A stretch of DNA of 64,000 nucleotides from Shimia sp022448905 (GTDB lineage: Bacteria; Pseudomonadota; Alphaproteobacteria; Rhodobacterales; Rhodobacteraceae). Positions 16,087-24,275 of this stretch are shown here, piece by piece. The stretch lies in contig NZ_CP138953.1 in the NCBI RefSeq assembly GCF_047126315.1, forward strand, positions 3,224,001 through 3,288,000, given 5' to 3'. The number at the start of each line of letters is the position of its first letter. The first letter of the stretch is position 1. The notes beneath the pieces are model-generated. The model did not search any database, was not told the origin of the DNA, and worked only from the letters and a program-made list of their open reading frames with translations. A program made the translations under genes and the position numbers.

Positions 16087-17097
16087 TTAGCTGCCGTTTG
16101 CGATCATGCCTGTAACCATGTCGTAAAGCTCCTGCGCAGGCAGGCCGCGCGCGGTGTTCTCTTCGATCCAGGCTTTGGCGGCTGGGGCTGCCGCTGCTTC
16201 TTTGAACGCCGCAATCTCTTCGTCGGTGAAGGAGACTTTGGTGATGCCGCGCTCATCCAGAGCTGGGCCCCAGGCGTCCATGGTCTTGCCGTTGTAGGTG
16301 GTCACATAGTGATCCAGAGACTCTTCCACAGAGCCCAACAGCGCCTCACGGTGCGCGTCAGACAGGCTGTTCAGCGCTTCGGTGTTCACCACTACCGGGC
16401 AGTTCACGGTGCCCGGGTTCAGGTTGGTGGTCCACCAGGTGGCGTTTTCGATGGTGCCATAGGACATATGCGCGTGCGGCGCGAAGGCCACCGCTTTTAC
16501 AACGCCGCTGTCCATTGCCTGACGCACTTCGGTCGCAGACATGGAGGTTGGCACAGCGCCCACGGTTTCCATGGCTTTGCCGATACCGCCGGTGGCGCGC
16601 ACGCTCAGACCTGCAAAATCATCCAGTTTGGCTGGCGCATCGCCCATGCCCACGAGGTTGTACTGTGGCAGCGGCGACGGCATCAGCAGAGTTGCGTCCC
16701 AGCGAGCCAGGTCTTCCACAACCGCAGGGTGCTGATAGACCGCCATGGACAGGTCGATTTCCTGCTCCAGCGAGCTCACGCCCAAAAACGGCAGTTCCAG
16801 CACGGTGATGGATGGGTTCTTGTCGCGGTGATAGCCGGCACAAAACTGCGCCATTTCAAACGCGCCGATGGAGATGCCATCGAGGTTTTCGCGGTTCTTG
16901 GACAGGCCACCATAGCTGATGTTCAGGGTGAACTCGCCGCCGGTTTTCTCGGATACCAGCTCCGCCAGCTTCTCAACATGCTCGGTAAACGCGCGGCGCT
17001 TGCCCCAGAGGGACACATTCCACTCGGTTGCCATCGCTTCGGTGACAAAGGCCATCGACAGAGCAGCCACAGCCGTCCGGCTCAAAATCTTACGCAT
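16087..17097 (-). CDS. dctP: TRAP transporter periplasmic binding protein DctP
   Basis: 336 residues from ATG 17097, preceded by GGGAGGAAATC. The signal peptide MRKILSRTAVAALSMAFVTEAMA is followed by the mature start TEWNVSLWGK. The TRAP solute-receptor fold is seen in FTLNISYGG, FEMAQFCAGYH and GLSVRATGGIGKAMETVGAVPTS (split domains); the GLSVRATGG region carries the conserved arginine that binds substrate carboxylate. The ligand is therefore probably an organic acid, otherwise undefined. A longer start at 17151 would prepend 18 residues before the signal and is unlikely. Confidence 0.95.
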   Translation of the reverse strand: MRKILSRTAVAALSMAFVTEAMATEWNVSLWGKRRAFTEHVEKLAELVSEKTGGEFTLNISYGGLSKNRENLDGISIGAFEMAQFCAGYHRDKNPSITVLELPFLGVSSLEQEIDLSMAVYQHPAVVEDLARWDATLLMPSPLPQYNLVGMGDAPAKLDDFAGLSVRATGGIGKAMETVGAVPTSMSATEVRQAMDSGVVKAVAFAPHAHMSYGTIENATWWTTNLNPGTVNCPVVVNTEALNSLSDAHREALLGSVEESLDHYVTTYNGKTMDAWGPALDERGITKVSFTDEEIAAFKEAAAAPAAKAWIEENTARGLPAQELYDMVTGMIANGS

Positions 17098-17187
17098 GAT
17101 TTCCTCCCATTTGCGTTTTTCTGTGGGGAGCATGCCGCAAAGGCGCGTCAAATGCCAATGAGAGAATTTGCGTAGGCCAACGCCCCT

Positions 17188-17209
17188 GCCCTGCGGATTT
17201 CCGCAGGGC
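17188..17209 (-). terminator. hairpin after dctD (no T run)
   Basis: Perfect 9-bp stem GCCCTGCGG/CCGCAGGGC with a 4-base loop, 12 bases past the dctD stop on the minus strand. It is not followed by a T run, so it may be an incomplete terminator or transcript-stabilising hairpin. Confidence 0.5.
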
Positions 17210-17220
17210 TGAGCTATGCG

Positions 17221-18561
17221 CTACAAAAGCGCGTCTTTGTTCAGCCCCAGCTTCACAATCTTCTCGTTGAGCGTCCGCCGGCCAATCCCCAACGCCGCCG
17301 CCGCCGCATCCATTCGGCCTTGATGCGCCTTGATCGCCTTGCCGATCAGCTCCCGCTCAAAAGCCGCCACCGCCTCGCGCAAGGTGTCTGGCACATCTTC
17401 GGTGCCCAAATCCCCTGCCAAAGCCGCCGCCATTGAGCCGCCCCCCCGCCGCGCGGCCATCACCCGCCGGGCGCAGACGTTGCGCAGCTCGCGCACATTG
17501 CCCGGCCAGTCATGCGCCAAAAGCGCTGCCATATCCTCATGGCTTAACGCTGGCACTTCCATCTCATGCATCTGGGCGTATTCCCCCATGAAGTGCCCCG
17601 CCAGCAGAGAGAGATCATCGCGACGTTGTCGCAAAGGTGGCACCAGCAACACAAACGTGTTCAGGCGAAACAGCAGATCCGCACGCAACCGGTCATCCGC
17701 CACCGCCTGATCCACATCCTCATTGGTGGCCGACACAATCCGCAAGTCTACTTTCACTGGCACGCCGGAACCCACCGGGTACACCTGCTGGTCCTCGATC
17801 ACCCGCAACAGCTTGGCCTGCACCACCGGCGGGCAACTGCTGACCTCATCGAGAAACAATGTCCCGCCTGAGGCCGCTTGCAACCGCCCCTCCGGGCCAC
17901 CGGCAACGCCAAACATCTCCGCTTCAAAACTGTCCGGATGCAGCGCCGCGCAGTTCACCGCCAAAAACGGTCGATCCGACCGGGTGCTCAGATCATGTAA
18001 AGCCCGCGCCACCAACTCCTTGCCGGTACCCGTCTCGCCAAGCACCATGACGGCGCCATCCAGCCCGGCCAAGTCCAGTACCTCTTCGCGCAGGGCTGCA
18101 ACCGCGGCCGTTTGTCCCAGCAACACGCGGTCCAAACCGGACAGGGCAAACAGCCGCTCCTTCAGCCGCGCGTTGCTGGCCTTCATCCGGCTTTGCTCCG
18201 CCGCATGAGTCAGGATGGTCAGCAACCGACGCGGCTCATAAGGCTTTTCAACAAAGCTATAGGCCCCCGCCTGCATCGCCTCCACCGCCATCGGAATGTC
18301 TCCATGGGCCGAGATCAGCACCAAAGGCGGCGCGAAATCGCGATCGAGTTGCGCCAACAGGTCCAGCCCGCTCATCCCCGGCATGCGTACGTCCGACAGG
18401 ATCACATCGGGATGTATCTCGCCCAGTTTATCGAGCGCACGATCCGCCCGTGGCACGGCCTCCGCCTGCCATCCTGCGGCTTCCATCAACGCCAGCAACG
18501 ACTGGCGCATGGATTTGTCATCATCCACAATCAAAAGGCTGAAAGGTTGCTCGTCGCTCAT
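17221..18561 (-). CDS. dctD: DctD-type AAA+ response regulator lacking GAFTGA
   Basis: 446 residues. The receiver domain has acidic pocket residues in IVDDD, phospho-acceptor D57 in SDVRMPG, S84 and K106. It is followed by an NtrC-type AAA+ domain with Walker A GETGTGKE (175-182) and Walker B GGTLFLDE, then NVRELRN and a C-terminal Fis-type HTH (AAAAALGIGRRTLNEKI). Where sigma-54 activators carry the GAFTGA loop after ELFG, this protein reads EMFGVAGGPEGRLQAASGG, so the sigma-54-contacting motif is absent. It is encoded 4 bases overlapping with the sensor gene and upstream of dctPQM, so it probably controls this TRAP transporter, perhaps not through sigma-54. Confidence 0.92.
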   Translation of the reverse strand: MSDEQPFSLLIVDDDKSMRQSLLALMEAAGWQAEAVPRADRALDKLGEIHPDVILSDVRMPGMSGLDLLAQLDRDFAPPLVLISAHGDIPMAVEAMQAGAYSFVEKPYEPRRLLTILTHAAEQSRMKASNARLKERLFALSGLDRVLLGQTAAVAALREEVLDLAGLDGAVMVLGETGTGKELVARALHDLSTRSDRPFLAVNCAALHPDSFEAEMFGVAGGPEGRLQAASGGTLFLDEVSSCPPVVQAKLLRVIEDQQVYPVGSGVPVKVDLRIVSATNEDVDQAVADDRLRADLLFRLNTFVLLVPPLRQRRDDLSLLAGHFMGEYAQMHEMEVPALSHEDMAALLAHDWPGNVRELRNVCARRVMAARRGGGSMAAALAGDLGTEDVPDTLREAVAAFERELIGKAIKAHQGRMDAAAAALGIGRRTLNEKIVKLGLNKDALL

Positions 18562-20291
18562 ATCATCTGCTCGTTGTTGTCCTGCACCGCAGGCAGTTCC
18601 ACGCGGAACACCGCGCCCCCTTCGGGCCGATCCTTTGCGCTCATGGTGCCGTCGTGATCCTTGATAATGCTGGCAGAAATCGCAAGACCCAGCCCCATGC
18701 CGCGCCCGCTGGCCCGCGTGGTCACAAAGGGTTCCTGCAAATCCGGAAGGCTCGCGGCCCCTAGCCCATGCCCAGTATCTGCCACCTCGAAGTAGGCAAC
18801 CTCGCCCTCTTGCCCAACTGTCACAGACAGGCGCGACACCGCGTTCTCCTCTTCCATCGCGTCACAGGCATTGCGCAGCACATTGGTAATCACCTGCTCC
18901 AACCGTAGCCGGTTGCCCCGCACCCAAACTGGCTCTTCTGCTTGCTGCAAATCCACCTGCACAGCACCTTTCTCGATGTTGGGCGCCAACAACCTCACCC
19001 CCGCCTGCATCGCCGCGCGCAGATCAAACACCTCAAAGGCCTCTTCACTGCTGGTTGCAAAAAATTTCAACTGCCGGGTGATGCCTTCCATGCGCCCGAC
19101 CAGCCCACTGATCTCGCCCCCCAGCCGCGCCGCATTCTGTGGATTAATCTCCGCCGCCGCCAGATGATTGCGCATGGCGGCAATCGGTTGCCCTAACTCA
19201 TGAGTCACTGAGGCCGACAACTGTCCTAAAGCCGCCAAGCGGCTGGCCTGCTCGAGCTCCTTCTGGGTCTTCTGCAACCGCGCCTCAGCCGCCTTGCGCT
19301 CTGTCACTTCCACGGCCAGCTTCTGGTTCGAGCTGCGCAGCTGCGCTTCTTCCTTCTCCGCCCGCTTCAGCGCCCGCCCTACGCGCCGCGCCCGCTGCAC
19401 CTGAAACACAATCATCAGCGCGCCCGCCAGAAACACCACCGCTGCCGTCGCCAGCCAGCTGCGCGCCACGGCACGGTCATCATCGGCAAAATAATGTAGC
19501 TGCCAGCCGTCCGGCAGATCATCCGCCACCAGATGCATACGCTCGTCCCCACCAATCACCGCGCGATTGTCCGCCTTCACCCGCCACTGCAGCGGGTCCA
19601 ACGGTTGCCCGGAGAACTGCCGCACCGCGCCAATCTCTTGCTTTTGTGTCTCTGTCAAAGGTGTTAGCGCGCGATAGCGCCATGCGGGATCAGAGGCCAA
19701 AAGCACCACGCCGTCGCTGTTGGTCAGAATCACCTGCTGCCCGGCCCGCCGCCAGCTGTCTTCCAAAACAGAAAAGCCTTTCTTGATGGCGATCACACCC
19801 GCCACCTCATGGCCTTCGACCACCACGCCATCCGCCAGAAACAGCCCCGGCAAGCCTGTGGTCATACCAATGGCATAAAACCGCCCGTGCTTGCCCTGAA
19901 GTGCGTCTTTGAAATAGGGGCGGAACCCGTAATTGTGGCCGACAAAGCTGGTTTCGCTGGCGTGATTGGACGCGGCAATGGTGACCCCATTGGCATCCAT
20001 CAGATAAATCGCCTCCAGCCCCGATTGCCGCGCAAAATCCTCAAGCCGTGCGTTCAGCGGCCCTGTGCCACCACCGGCCACCGCCTCGGTCACAAAGGTG
20101 TCCCGCGCCAGAATGTGCGTCAGATGACTGTGCTGCTCCAGCTCCGCCACAACTGTGCTGCGATAGAGCGAGAGCTGCCCCTGCGCCTTGCTCCATTCCT
20201 CTTGGGCGAAATAGTCAAACGCCGCCCGTTGCACCACAAAGCCCACCAACAGGGTCAAAATCGCAGAAAGGATCAAGGGACGTCGAGACAT
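18558..20291 (-). CDS. dctB: DctB-like sensor histidine kinase
   Basis: 577 residues from ATG 20291 (GTG 20303 is an alternative). It has an N-terminal helix and a periplasmic double-PAS/dCache region with the FVGHNYGFRPYFKDALQG and GVIAIKKGF segments typical of C4-dicarboxylate sensors. A second helix lies around AVVFLAGALMIVFQV, followed by a coiled-coil linker. The DHp histidine is in SVTHELGQPIAAMRNH, and the ATPase N, G1 and G2 boxes are NVLRNACDAM, VADTGHG and GRGMGLGLAIS. It is predicted to sense an organic acid outside the inner membrane and phosphorylate the overlapping regulator. Confidence 0.93.
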   Translation of the reverse strand: MSRRPLILSAILTLLVGFVVQRAAFDYFAQEEWSKAQGQLSLYRSTVVAELEQHSHLTHILARDTFVTEAVAGGGTGPLNARLEDFARQSGLEAIYLMDANGVTIAASNHASETSFVGHNYGFRPYFKDALQGKHGRFYAIGMTTGLPGLFLADGVVVEGHEVAGVIAIKKGFSVLEDSWRRAGQQVILTNSDGVVLLASDPAWRYRALTPLTETQKQEIGAVRQFSGQPLDPLQWRVKADNRAVIGGDERMHLVADDLPDGWQLHYFADDDRAVARSWLATAAVVFLAGALMIVFQVQRARRVGRALKRAEKEEAQLRSSNQKLAVEVTERKAAEARLQKTQKELEQASRLAALGQLSASVTHELGQPIAAMRNHLAAAEINPQNAARLGGEISGLVGRMEGITRQLKFFATSSEEAFEVFDLRAAMQAGVRLLAPNIEKGAVQVDLQQAEEPVWVRGNRLRLEQVITNVLRNACDAMEEENAVSRLSVTVGQEGEVAYFEVADTGHGLGAASLPDLQEPFVTTRASGRGMGLGLAISASIIKDHDGTMSAKDRPEGGAVFRVELPAVQDNNEQMI

Positions 20292-20359
20292 TGGGCCGGG
20301 CACAGTTGCAAAAGTTGGCGCAGGCTAGGCCAATGCCGCGCGCTTGGAAACGGGATTCT

Positions 20360-20421
20360 GGGGGCTTTGCCCCCGCCACCGCCAACGGCGCCTCCCCCAG
20401 GATATTTGTGGAATGAGAATG
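20360..20421 (+). repeat. dispersed intergenic repeat, plus orientation
   Basis: Hairpin GGGGGC-TTT-GCCCCC (20360-20374) is followed at 20395-20421 by CCCCAGGATATTTGTGG and AATGAGAATG. The 27 bases at 20395-20421 match 48176-48202 exactly. It lies in the leader of the second TerB gene. Confidence 0.75.
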
Positions 20422-20462
20422 AGTGGTTGCGAGACTTTGCAGCGCAACCTACATCTTTGCTT

Positions 20463-20903
20463 ATGTTTGCAGATTTTCTCAAACGCCTGACGGCGCCCGC
20501 CCCCGAGACTTTGAATGACTCTGACGCCCGCCTGGCGCTGAGTGCCTTACTGGTGCGTATTGCCCGTGCCGACGGGGTCTATGACCCGGCCGAAGCGGAA
20601 CGCATTGAGCGCATTGTCACTGGCCGCTATGGCCTCAGCCCGTTTGAGGCCACCGCTCTGCGCAAAGAGGCCGAAACGCTGGAGTCTGAAGCGCCCGACA
20701 CCGTGCGCTTCACCCGCGCGATCAAGGCCGCGGTGCCGCTGGAGGCGCGCATCGAAGTGATCGAAGCCATGTGGCAGGTGGTGCTGGCGGACGGGGAACG
20801 CGATGCCGAAGAAGACAGCCTGATCCGATTGGCCGCCAATCTTTTGGGTATTTCTGACCGAGACAGCGCCTTGGCCCGCCAACGTATGGCCGCGCAAGCA
20901 TGA
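20463..20903 (+). CDS. TerB-family protein (second paralogue)
   Basis: 146 residues from ATG 20463. It is all-helical with LALSALLVRIARADGVYDPAEAERIERIV and ARIEVIEAMWQVVLADGERDAEEDSLIRLAANLLGI, the two acidic helical repeats of the TerB fold. It is the paralogue of 13369-13800. The longer frame upstream (to 19809) is a shadow of dctB. Its stop overlaps the start of the PhnD-like gene by four bases. Role unknown. Confidence 0.87.
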   Translation: MFADFLKRLTAPAPETLNDSDARLALSALLVRIARADGVYDPAEAERIERIVTGRYGLSPFEATALRKEAETLESEAPDTVRFTRAIKAAVPLEARIEVIEAMWQVVLADGERDAEEDSLIRLAANLLGISDRDSALARQRMAAQA

Positions 20904-21634
20904 TCGCTGCCTTTCCCATGTATGACCGGCCCGAGGTGGCCGCCACATGGGATCGACTTTTGCGTCTGTTTCGCGACGCTTACGGGGATGGACCTAACAC
21001 CCTGTCTCGCGATGGCGATCTTTGGGACATCTGGCAAAGCCCGGACCTTTTGCTGGCCCAAACCTGCGGCTTCCCTTACCGCACACGGCTCAAGAACAAC
21101 GTCACCCTGATCGGCGCGCCGGATCACGGCATTCTGGAAGCCCCTGCAGGCCACTATTGTTCCGTGATTGTCACGCACCGCCGATTTGAGGGCCGCGAGC
21201 TGTCTGCGCTGAACCGCGCCACGCTCGCCTACAATGAGCCTCTCTCGCAATCCGGTTGGGCCGCCGTCTGGCGTCATTTTGACGAACGCGGCTTACGAAT
21301 CGGGACCCGAATTCAAAGCGGCGCCCATCGGGAATCAGCCCGTTTGGTGGCCGATGGCACGGCAGATTTCGCCGCATTGGATGTGATCAGCTGGAAATTG
21401 ATGCAGCGCCATGACGCTTTTGCCGAAAACCTTGTTGTCGTCGATCCGACCACGCCCACGCCAGCTTTGCCATTTATTTCCGCACGTTACCAAGATGCAC
21501 CCCGAATCCAGAAAGCGTTACATGACGCCATTCAAAACCTGACGTTAGGTCAACGCGAGGAATTGTTTCTGCAAGGTCTGGTGACCCTGCCGCAAAGCTC
21601 TTATGAGGCTGTGCCAAACCCGCCAGCCCCCTGA
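20900..21634 (+). CDS. PhnD-like phosphate/phosphonate-type binding protein without signal peptide
   Basis: 244 residues of the type 2 periplasmic-binding fold. MYDRPEVAATWDRLLRLF, LLLAQTCGFPYRT, AGHYCSVIVTHRRF and FAALDVISWKLMQR match the PhnD-like family in order. The N-terminus (MIAAFPMYDRP) starts directly in the first strand with no signal peptide, and no permease is adjacent, so it may be cytoplasmic rather than a transporter part. It is coupled to the upstream TerB gene by an ATGA overlap. Confidence 0.82.
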   Translation: MIAAFPMYDRPEVAATWDRLLRLFRDAYGDGPNTLSRDGDLWDIWQSPDLLLAQTCGFPYRTRLKNNVTLIGAPDHGILEAPAGHYCSVIVTHRRFEGRELSALNRATLAYNEPLSQSGWAAVWRHFDERGLRIGTRIQSGAHRESARLVADGTADFAALDVISWKLMQRHDAFAENLVVVDPTTPTPALPFISARYQDAPRIQKALHDAIQNLTLGQREELFLQGLVTLPQSSYEAVPNPPAP

Positions 21635-21762
21635 CCAATTGGCCAAATCTTTGACCAAAATGTCGCTTCCGGGGGCTCAGCCGCCCTTTTGAAAGTTGCA
21701 ATTGCGCAAATTTTCATTCCTATTGGGCAACCAATGATTAACCCAATACTGATGGGGACACT

Positions 21763-22536
21763 GTGAGCGAAGCCACGCCCGTTCTGCAAATCCGCGACCT
21801 GCACAAGGCCTATGCCAATCTCGAAGTTATCAAGGGCGTGGACATCACCGCGCACCGCGGCGATGTGGTGTCGCTGATTGGCTCGTCTGGTTCCGGCAAA
21901 TCCACCATCCTGCGTTGCGCCAACCTTCTGGAGCACAGCCAACAGGGCGAGATCCTCTTCAAAGGCGAGCCTGTGACCTGGAAAGGCACCGGCCATGGCC
22001 GTGAGCCCTCTGATCCCAAACAGATCCTGCGCATCCGCACCAACCTGTCGATGGTGTTTCAGCAGTTCAACCTGTGGTCCCACATGACCATCCTGCAAAA
22101 TGTGATGGAAGCGCCAGTCACCGTGTTGGGCCGCGACAAGGGGGAAGTGGAAGAAGCCGCGCATGCGTATCTGAACAAAGTGGGCATCGCCGACAAACAC
22201 GACGCCTACCCGGCGCAGCTCTCCGGTGGCCAGCAACAGCGCGCCGCCATTGCCCGCGCCTTGGCGATGGAGCCTGAAGCGCTGCTGTTTGACGAGCCCA
22301 CCTCGGCGCTCGACCCGGAGCTGGAACAAGAAGTTGTGCGTGTGATCAAAGCGCTGGCCGAAGAAGGCCGCACCATGATGATCGTGACCCACGACATGAA
22401 AATGGCCCGCGATGTGTCTGATCACGTTGTGTTTTTGCACCAAGGCCTGATCGAAGAACAAGGCGCGCCGGACGAATTGTTCGGCAACCCAAAATCCGAG
22501 CGTTTGAAACAGTTCCTGTCTTCAACCGCCGCATAA
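21763..22536 (+). CDS. polar amino-acid/opine-type ABC transporter ATPase
   Basis: 257-residue HisP/GlnQ-type ATPase with Walker A GSSGSGKST, Q-loop MVFQQFNLW, signature LSGGQQQR and Walker B LLFDEPTSALD, ending with the H-loop (IVTHDM). It starts at GTG 21763 after GATGGGG. It is the first gene of a four-gene import operon (ATPase, binding protein, two permeases). A TTTGACCAAA sequence at 21650-21659, one mismatch from the palindrome in front of the puu genes, lies upstream. Confidence 0.95.
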   Translation: MSEATPVLQIRDLHKAYANLEVIKGVDITAHRGDVVSLIGSSGSGKSTILRCANLLEHSQQGEILFKGEPVTWKGTGHGREPSDPKQILRIRTNLSMVFQQFNLWSHMTILQNVMEAPVTVLGRDKGEVEEAAHAYLNKVGIADKHDAYPAQLSGGQQQRAAIARALAMEPEALLFDEPTSALDPELEQEVVRVIKALAEEGRTMMIVTHDMKMARDVSDHVVFLHQGLIEEQGAPDELFGNPKSERLKQFLSSTAA

Positions 22537-22563
22537 AAACAACCAACCATAGGGAGCAATACT

Positions 22564-23271
22564 ATGAAAAACCTGATCCTGAGCACCGCCGCACTGGCGC
22601 TGACCGCAGGCTTCGCCATGGCCGACACCGTGCGCCTTGGCACCGAGGGCGCCTACCCTCCATACAACTTCATCAACGACGCTGGTGAAGTCGACGGTTT
22701 TGAGCGTGAGCTGGGCGACGAGCTCTGCAAACGCGCGGAGCTGACCTGCGAGTGGGTCACCAACGACTGGGACAGCATCATTCCGAACCTGCAGTCCGGC
22801 AACTACGACGCCATCATCGCAGGCATGTCCATCACCGATGAGCGTGAAGAGACCATGGACTTCACCCAAGGTTACACCCGCCCATCCCCATCCGCATATG
22901 CAGCTCTGTCTGCCGACGTTGACGTGAACTCCGCCATCGTTGCTGCGCAAACCAGCACCATCCAGTCCAGCCACGTGGCCACCACTGGCGCAACTCTGGT
23001 GGAATTCAACACCCCAGATGAAACCATCGCAGCTGTGAACGCGGGCGAAGTGGACGCCGTGATGGCGGACAAAGACTTCCTGGCGCCATTTGTGGCTGAA
23101 ACCGACCTGACCTTCATCGAGGACGTATACCTCGGCGGCGGCATCGGTATGGCCTTCCGCGAGTCTGACGACGAACTGCGCGGCAAGTTCGACGCAGCCA
23201 TCGCCTCCATGAAGGCAGACGGCACGCTGAACACCCTGCTGGACAAGTGGGAAATCGAAGGCAAGTTCTAA
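22564..23271 (+). CDS. ABC transporter periplasmic binding protein (SBP family 3)
   Basis: 235 residues: signal peptide MKNLILSTAALALTAGFAMA, then a HisJ/ArgT/NocT-type fold (VRLGTEGAYPPYNFINDAGEVDGFE cut into strand and loop, CEWVTNDWDSIIPNLQSG, DAIIAGMSITDEREE). C-terminal LYLGGGIGMAFRES-type region present (here VYLGGGIGMAFRES). The family binds basic or polar amino acids and opines. With the downstream gamma-glutamylation enzymes, a cationic amine or amino acid is a plausible ligand, but this is inference. Confidence 0.93.
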   Translation: MKNLILSTAALALTAGFAMADTVRLGTEGAYPPYNFINDAGEVDGFERELGDELCKRAELTCEWVTNDWDSIIPNLQSGNYDAIIAGMSITDEREETMDFTQGYTRPSPSAYAALSADVDVNSAIVAAQTSTIQSSHVATTGATLVEFNTPDETIAAVNAGEVDAVMADKDFLAPFVAETDLTFIEDVYLGGGIGMAFRESDDELRGKFDAAIASMKADGTLNTLLDKWEIEGKF

Positions 23272-23295
23272 GCCTTCCCCATTTGCAAACCACTT

Positions 23296-23321
23296 AAGGG
23301 GGGGCGTTGGCTCCCCCTTTT
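23296..23321 (+). terminator. intra-operon hairpin after the binding-protein gene
   Basis: AAGGGGG/CCCCCTT stem with a 10-base loop and TTTT follows. It lies between the binding protein and first permease, a position where partial termination keeps binding-protein expression above that of the permeases. Confidence 0.7.
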
Positions 23322-23384
23322 CCCACCCGGCGGACCGCCCTGCGCGGCCACACTGCCCCCAAGATCAGACGAAAGAGGCCAGCC

Positions 23385-24275
23385 ATTTTTGCCTATTGCT
23401 CAGATCCTTCGGTCCTAGAAGGTTTGTCCTGGCTTAACTGCTATCTCACCACCGGGAAGCACATGGCCTTCTACGCCTCGTTTGGCACGGTGCTGTTGCT
23501 GCTGGCAATCACCGCCCCAACCGCGCTGTTGTTTGGCCTCGGTGGCGCCATGGCCGCCCGCGGGCGCTTCTTCCTCGTGCGTTGGTTTGGCAAGGGCTAC
23601 ATCGCCATTGTGCGCGGCGTGCCGGATATCGCTTTCTTCCTCTTCTTTGTGATTGCGCTGGATCAAGCGATCGAATGGATGCGCCACAAGGTCAAATGTC
23701 CCGACTGGACGGAACCGGTCCGCCAAGGCGGCGAGTTCCTCGTCTGTGACATCGCCAAAATGCCGCTTAGTTCCTCGCCCCAATGGATTCACGAAATCTA
23801 TGGCTTCTGGCTGGCGGTCTTCACCTTTGCCATCGTCTTTGGCGCCTTTGCCGCCAACGTCCTGTTTGGCGCCATGCAGGCCGTGCCCCGGCCACAGCTG
23901 GAAACCGCCGAGGCCTATGGCATGACCCCGCGCCAGACCTTCTGGCGCATCCTGATGCCGCAAATGTGGATCTACGCCCTGCCCGGCCTGTCCAACCTCT
24001 GGATGGTGTTGATCAAGGCCACCCCCTTGCTGTTCCTGCTCGGCGTCGAAGACATCGTCTACTGGGCTCGTGATCTCGGCGCGTCCAAGACCGCCCGTTT
24101 CACTGACTACCCGCACGGCGACTGGCGCATGTGGTACTTCCTTGCGCTGCTGATTTTCTACCTGCTCTTCACCCGCGTCTCCGAGGTTGTCCTCGCACGC
24201 ATCACCAAGCGCCTGTCCCATGGTCAGGCCACCATCGACGGTGAAGCCCAACGCAAAGCAGGGAGCGCGGCATGA
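23385..24275 (+). CDS. ABC transporter permease 1 (HisQ type), probable ATT start
   Basis: About 296 residues, inner-membrane permease. The EAA loop is ETAEAYGMTPRQTFWRILMPQ. I take ATT 23385 as the start: AGAGG stands 6 bases upstream and the product begins (M)FAYCSDPSVLEGLSWLNCYLTTGKH, which matches the N-terminus I remember for Roseobacter relatives. The only canonical start further upstream, TTG 23307, is inside the terminator-like hairpin and would add a non-hydrophobic leader; the next ATG (23463) would remove 26 residues. A hydrophilic insert rich in cysteine (VKCPDWTEP...FLVCDIAK) lies between helices. Its stop overlaps permease 2 (ATGA). Confidence 0.88.
   Translation: MFAYCSDPSVLEGLSWLNCYLTTGKHMAFYASFGTVLLLLAITAPTALLFGLGGAMAARGRFFLVRWFGKGYIAIVRGVPDIAFFLFFVIALDQAIEWMRHKVKCPDWTEPVRQGGEFLVCDIAKMPLSSSPQWIHEIYGFWLAVFTFAIVFGAFAANVLFGAMQAVPRPQLETAEAYGMTPRQTFWRILMPQMWIYALPGLSNLWMVLIKATPLLFLLGVEDIVYWARDLGASKTARFTDYPHGDWRMWYFLALLIFYLLFTRVSEVVLARITKRLSHGQATIDGEAQRKAGSAA

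Noticed and set aside
17098..17220. sigma-54 promoter in front of dctP (TGGCA...GC)
   Set aside because: The -24 part fits but the -12 part reads GCGC instead of TTGC, and the adjacent regulator lacks GAFTGA, so it is not called.
13369..20903. tellurite resistance genes
   Set aside because: The TerB domain alone does not imply tellurite resistance, and no other ter genes are present.
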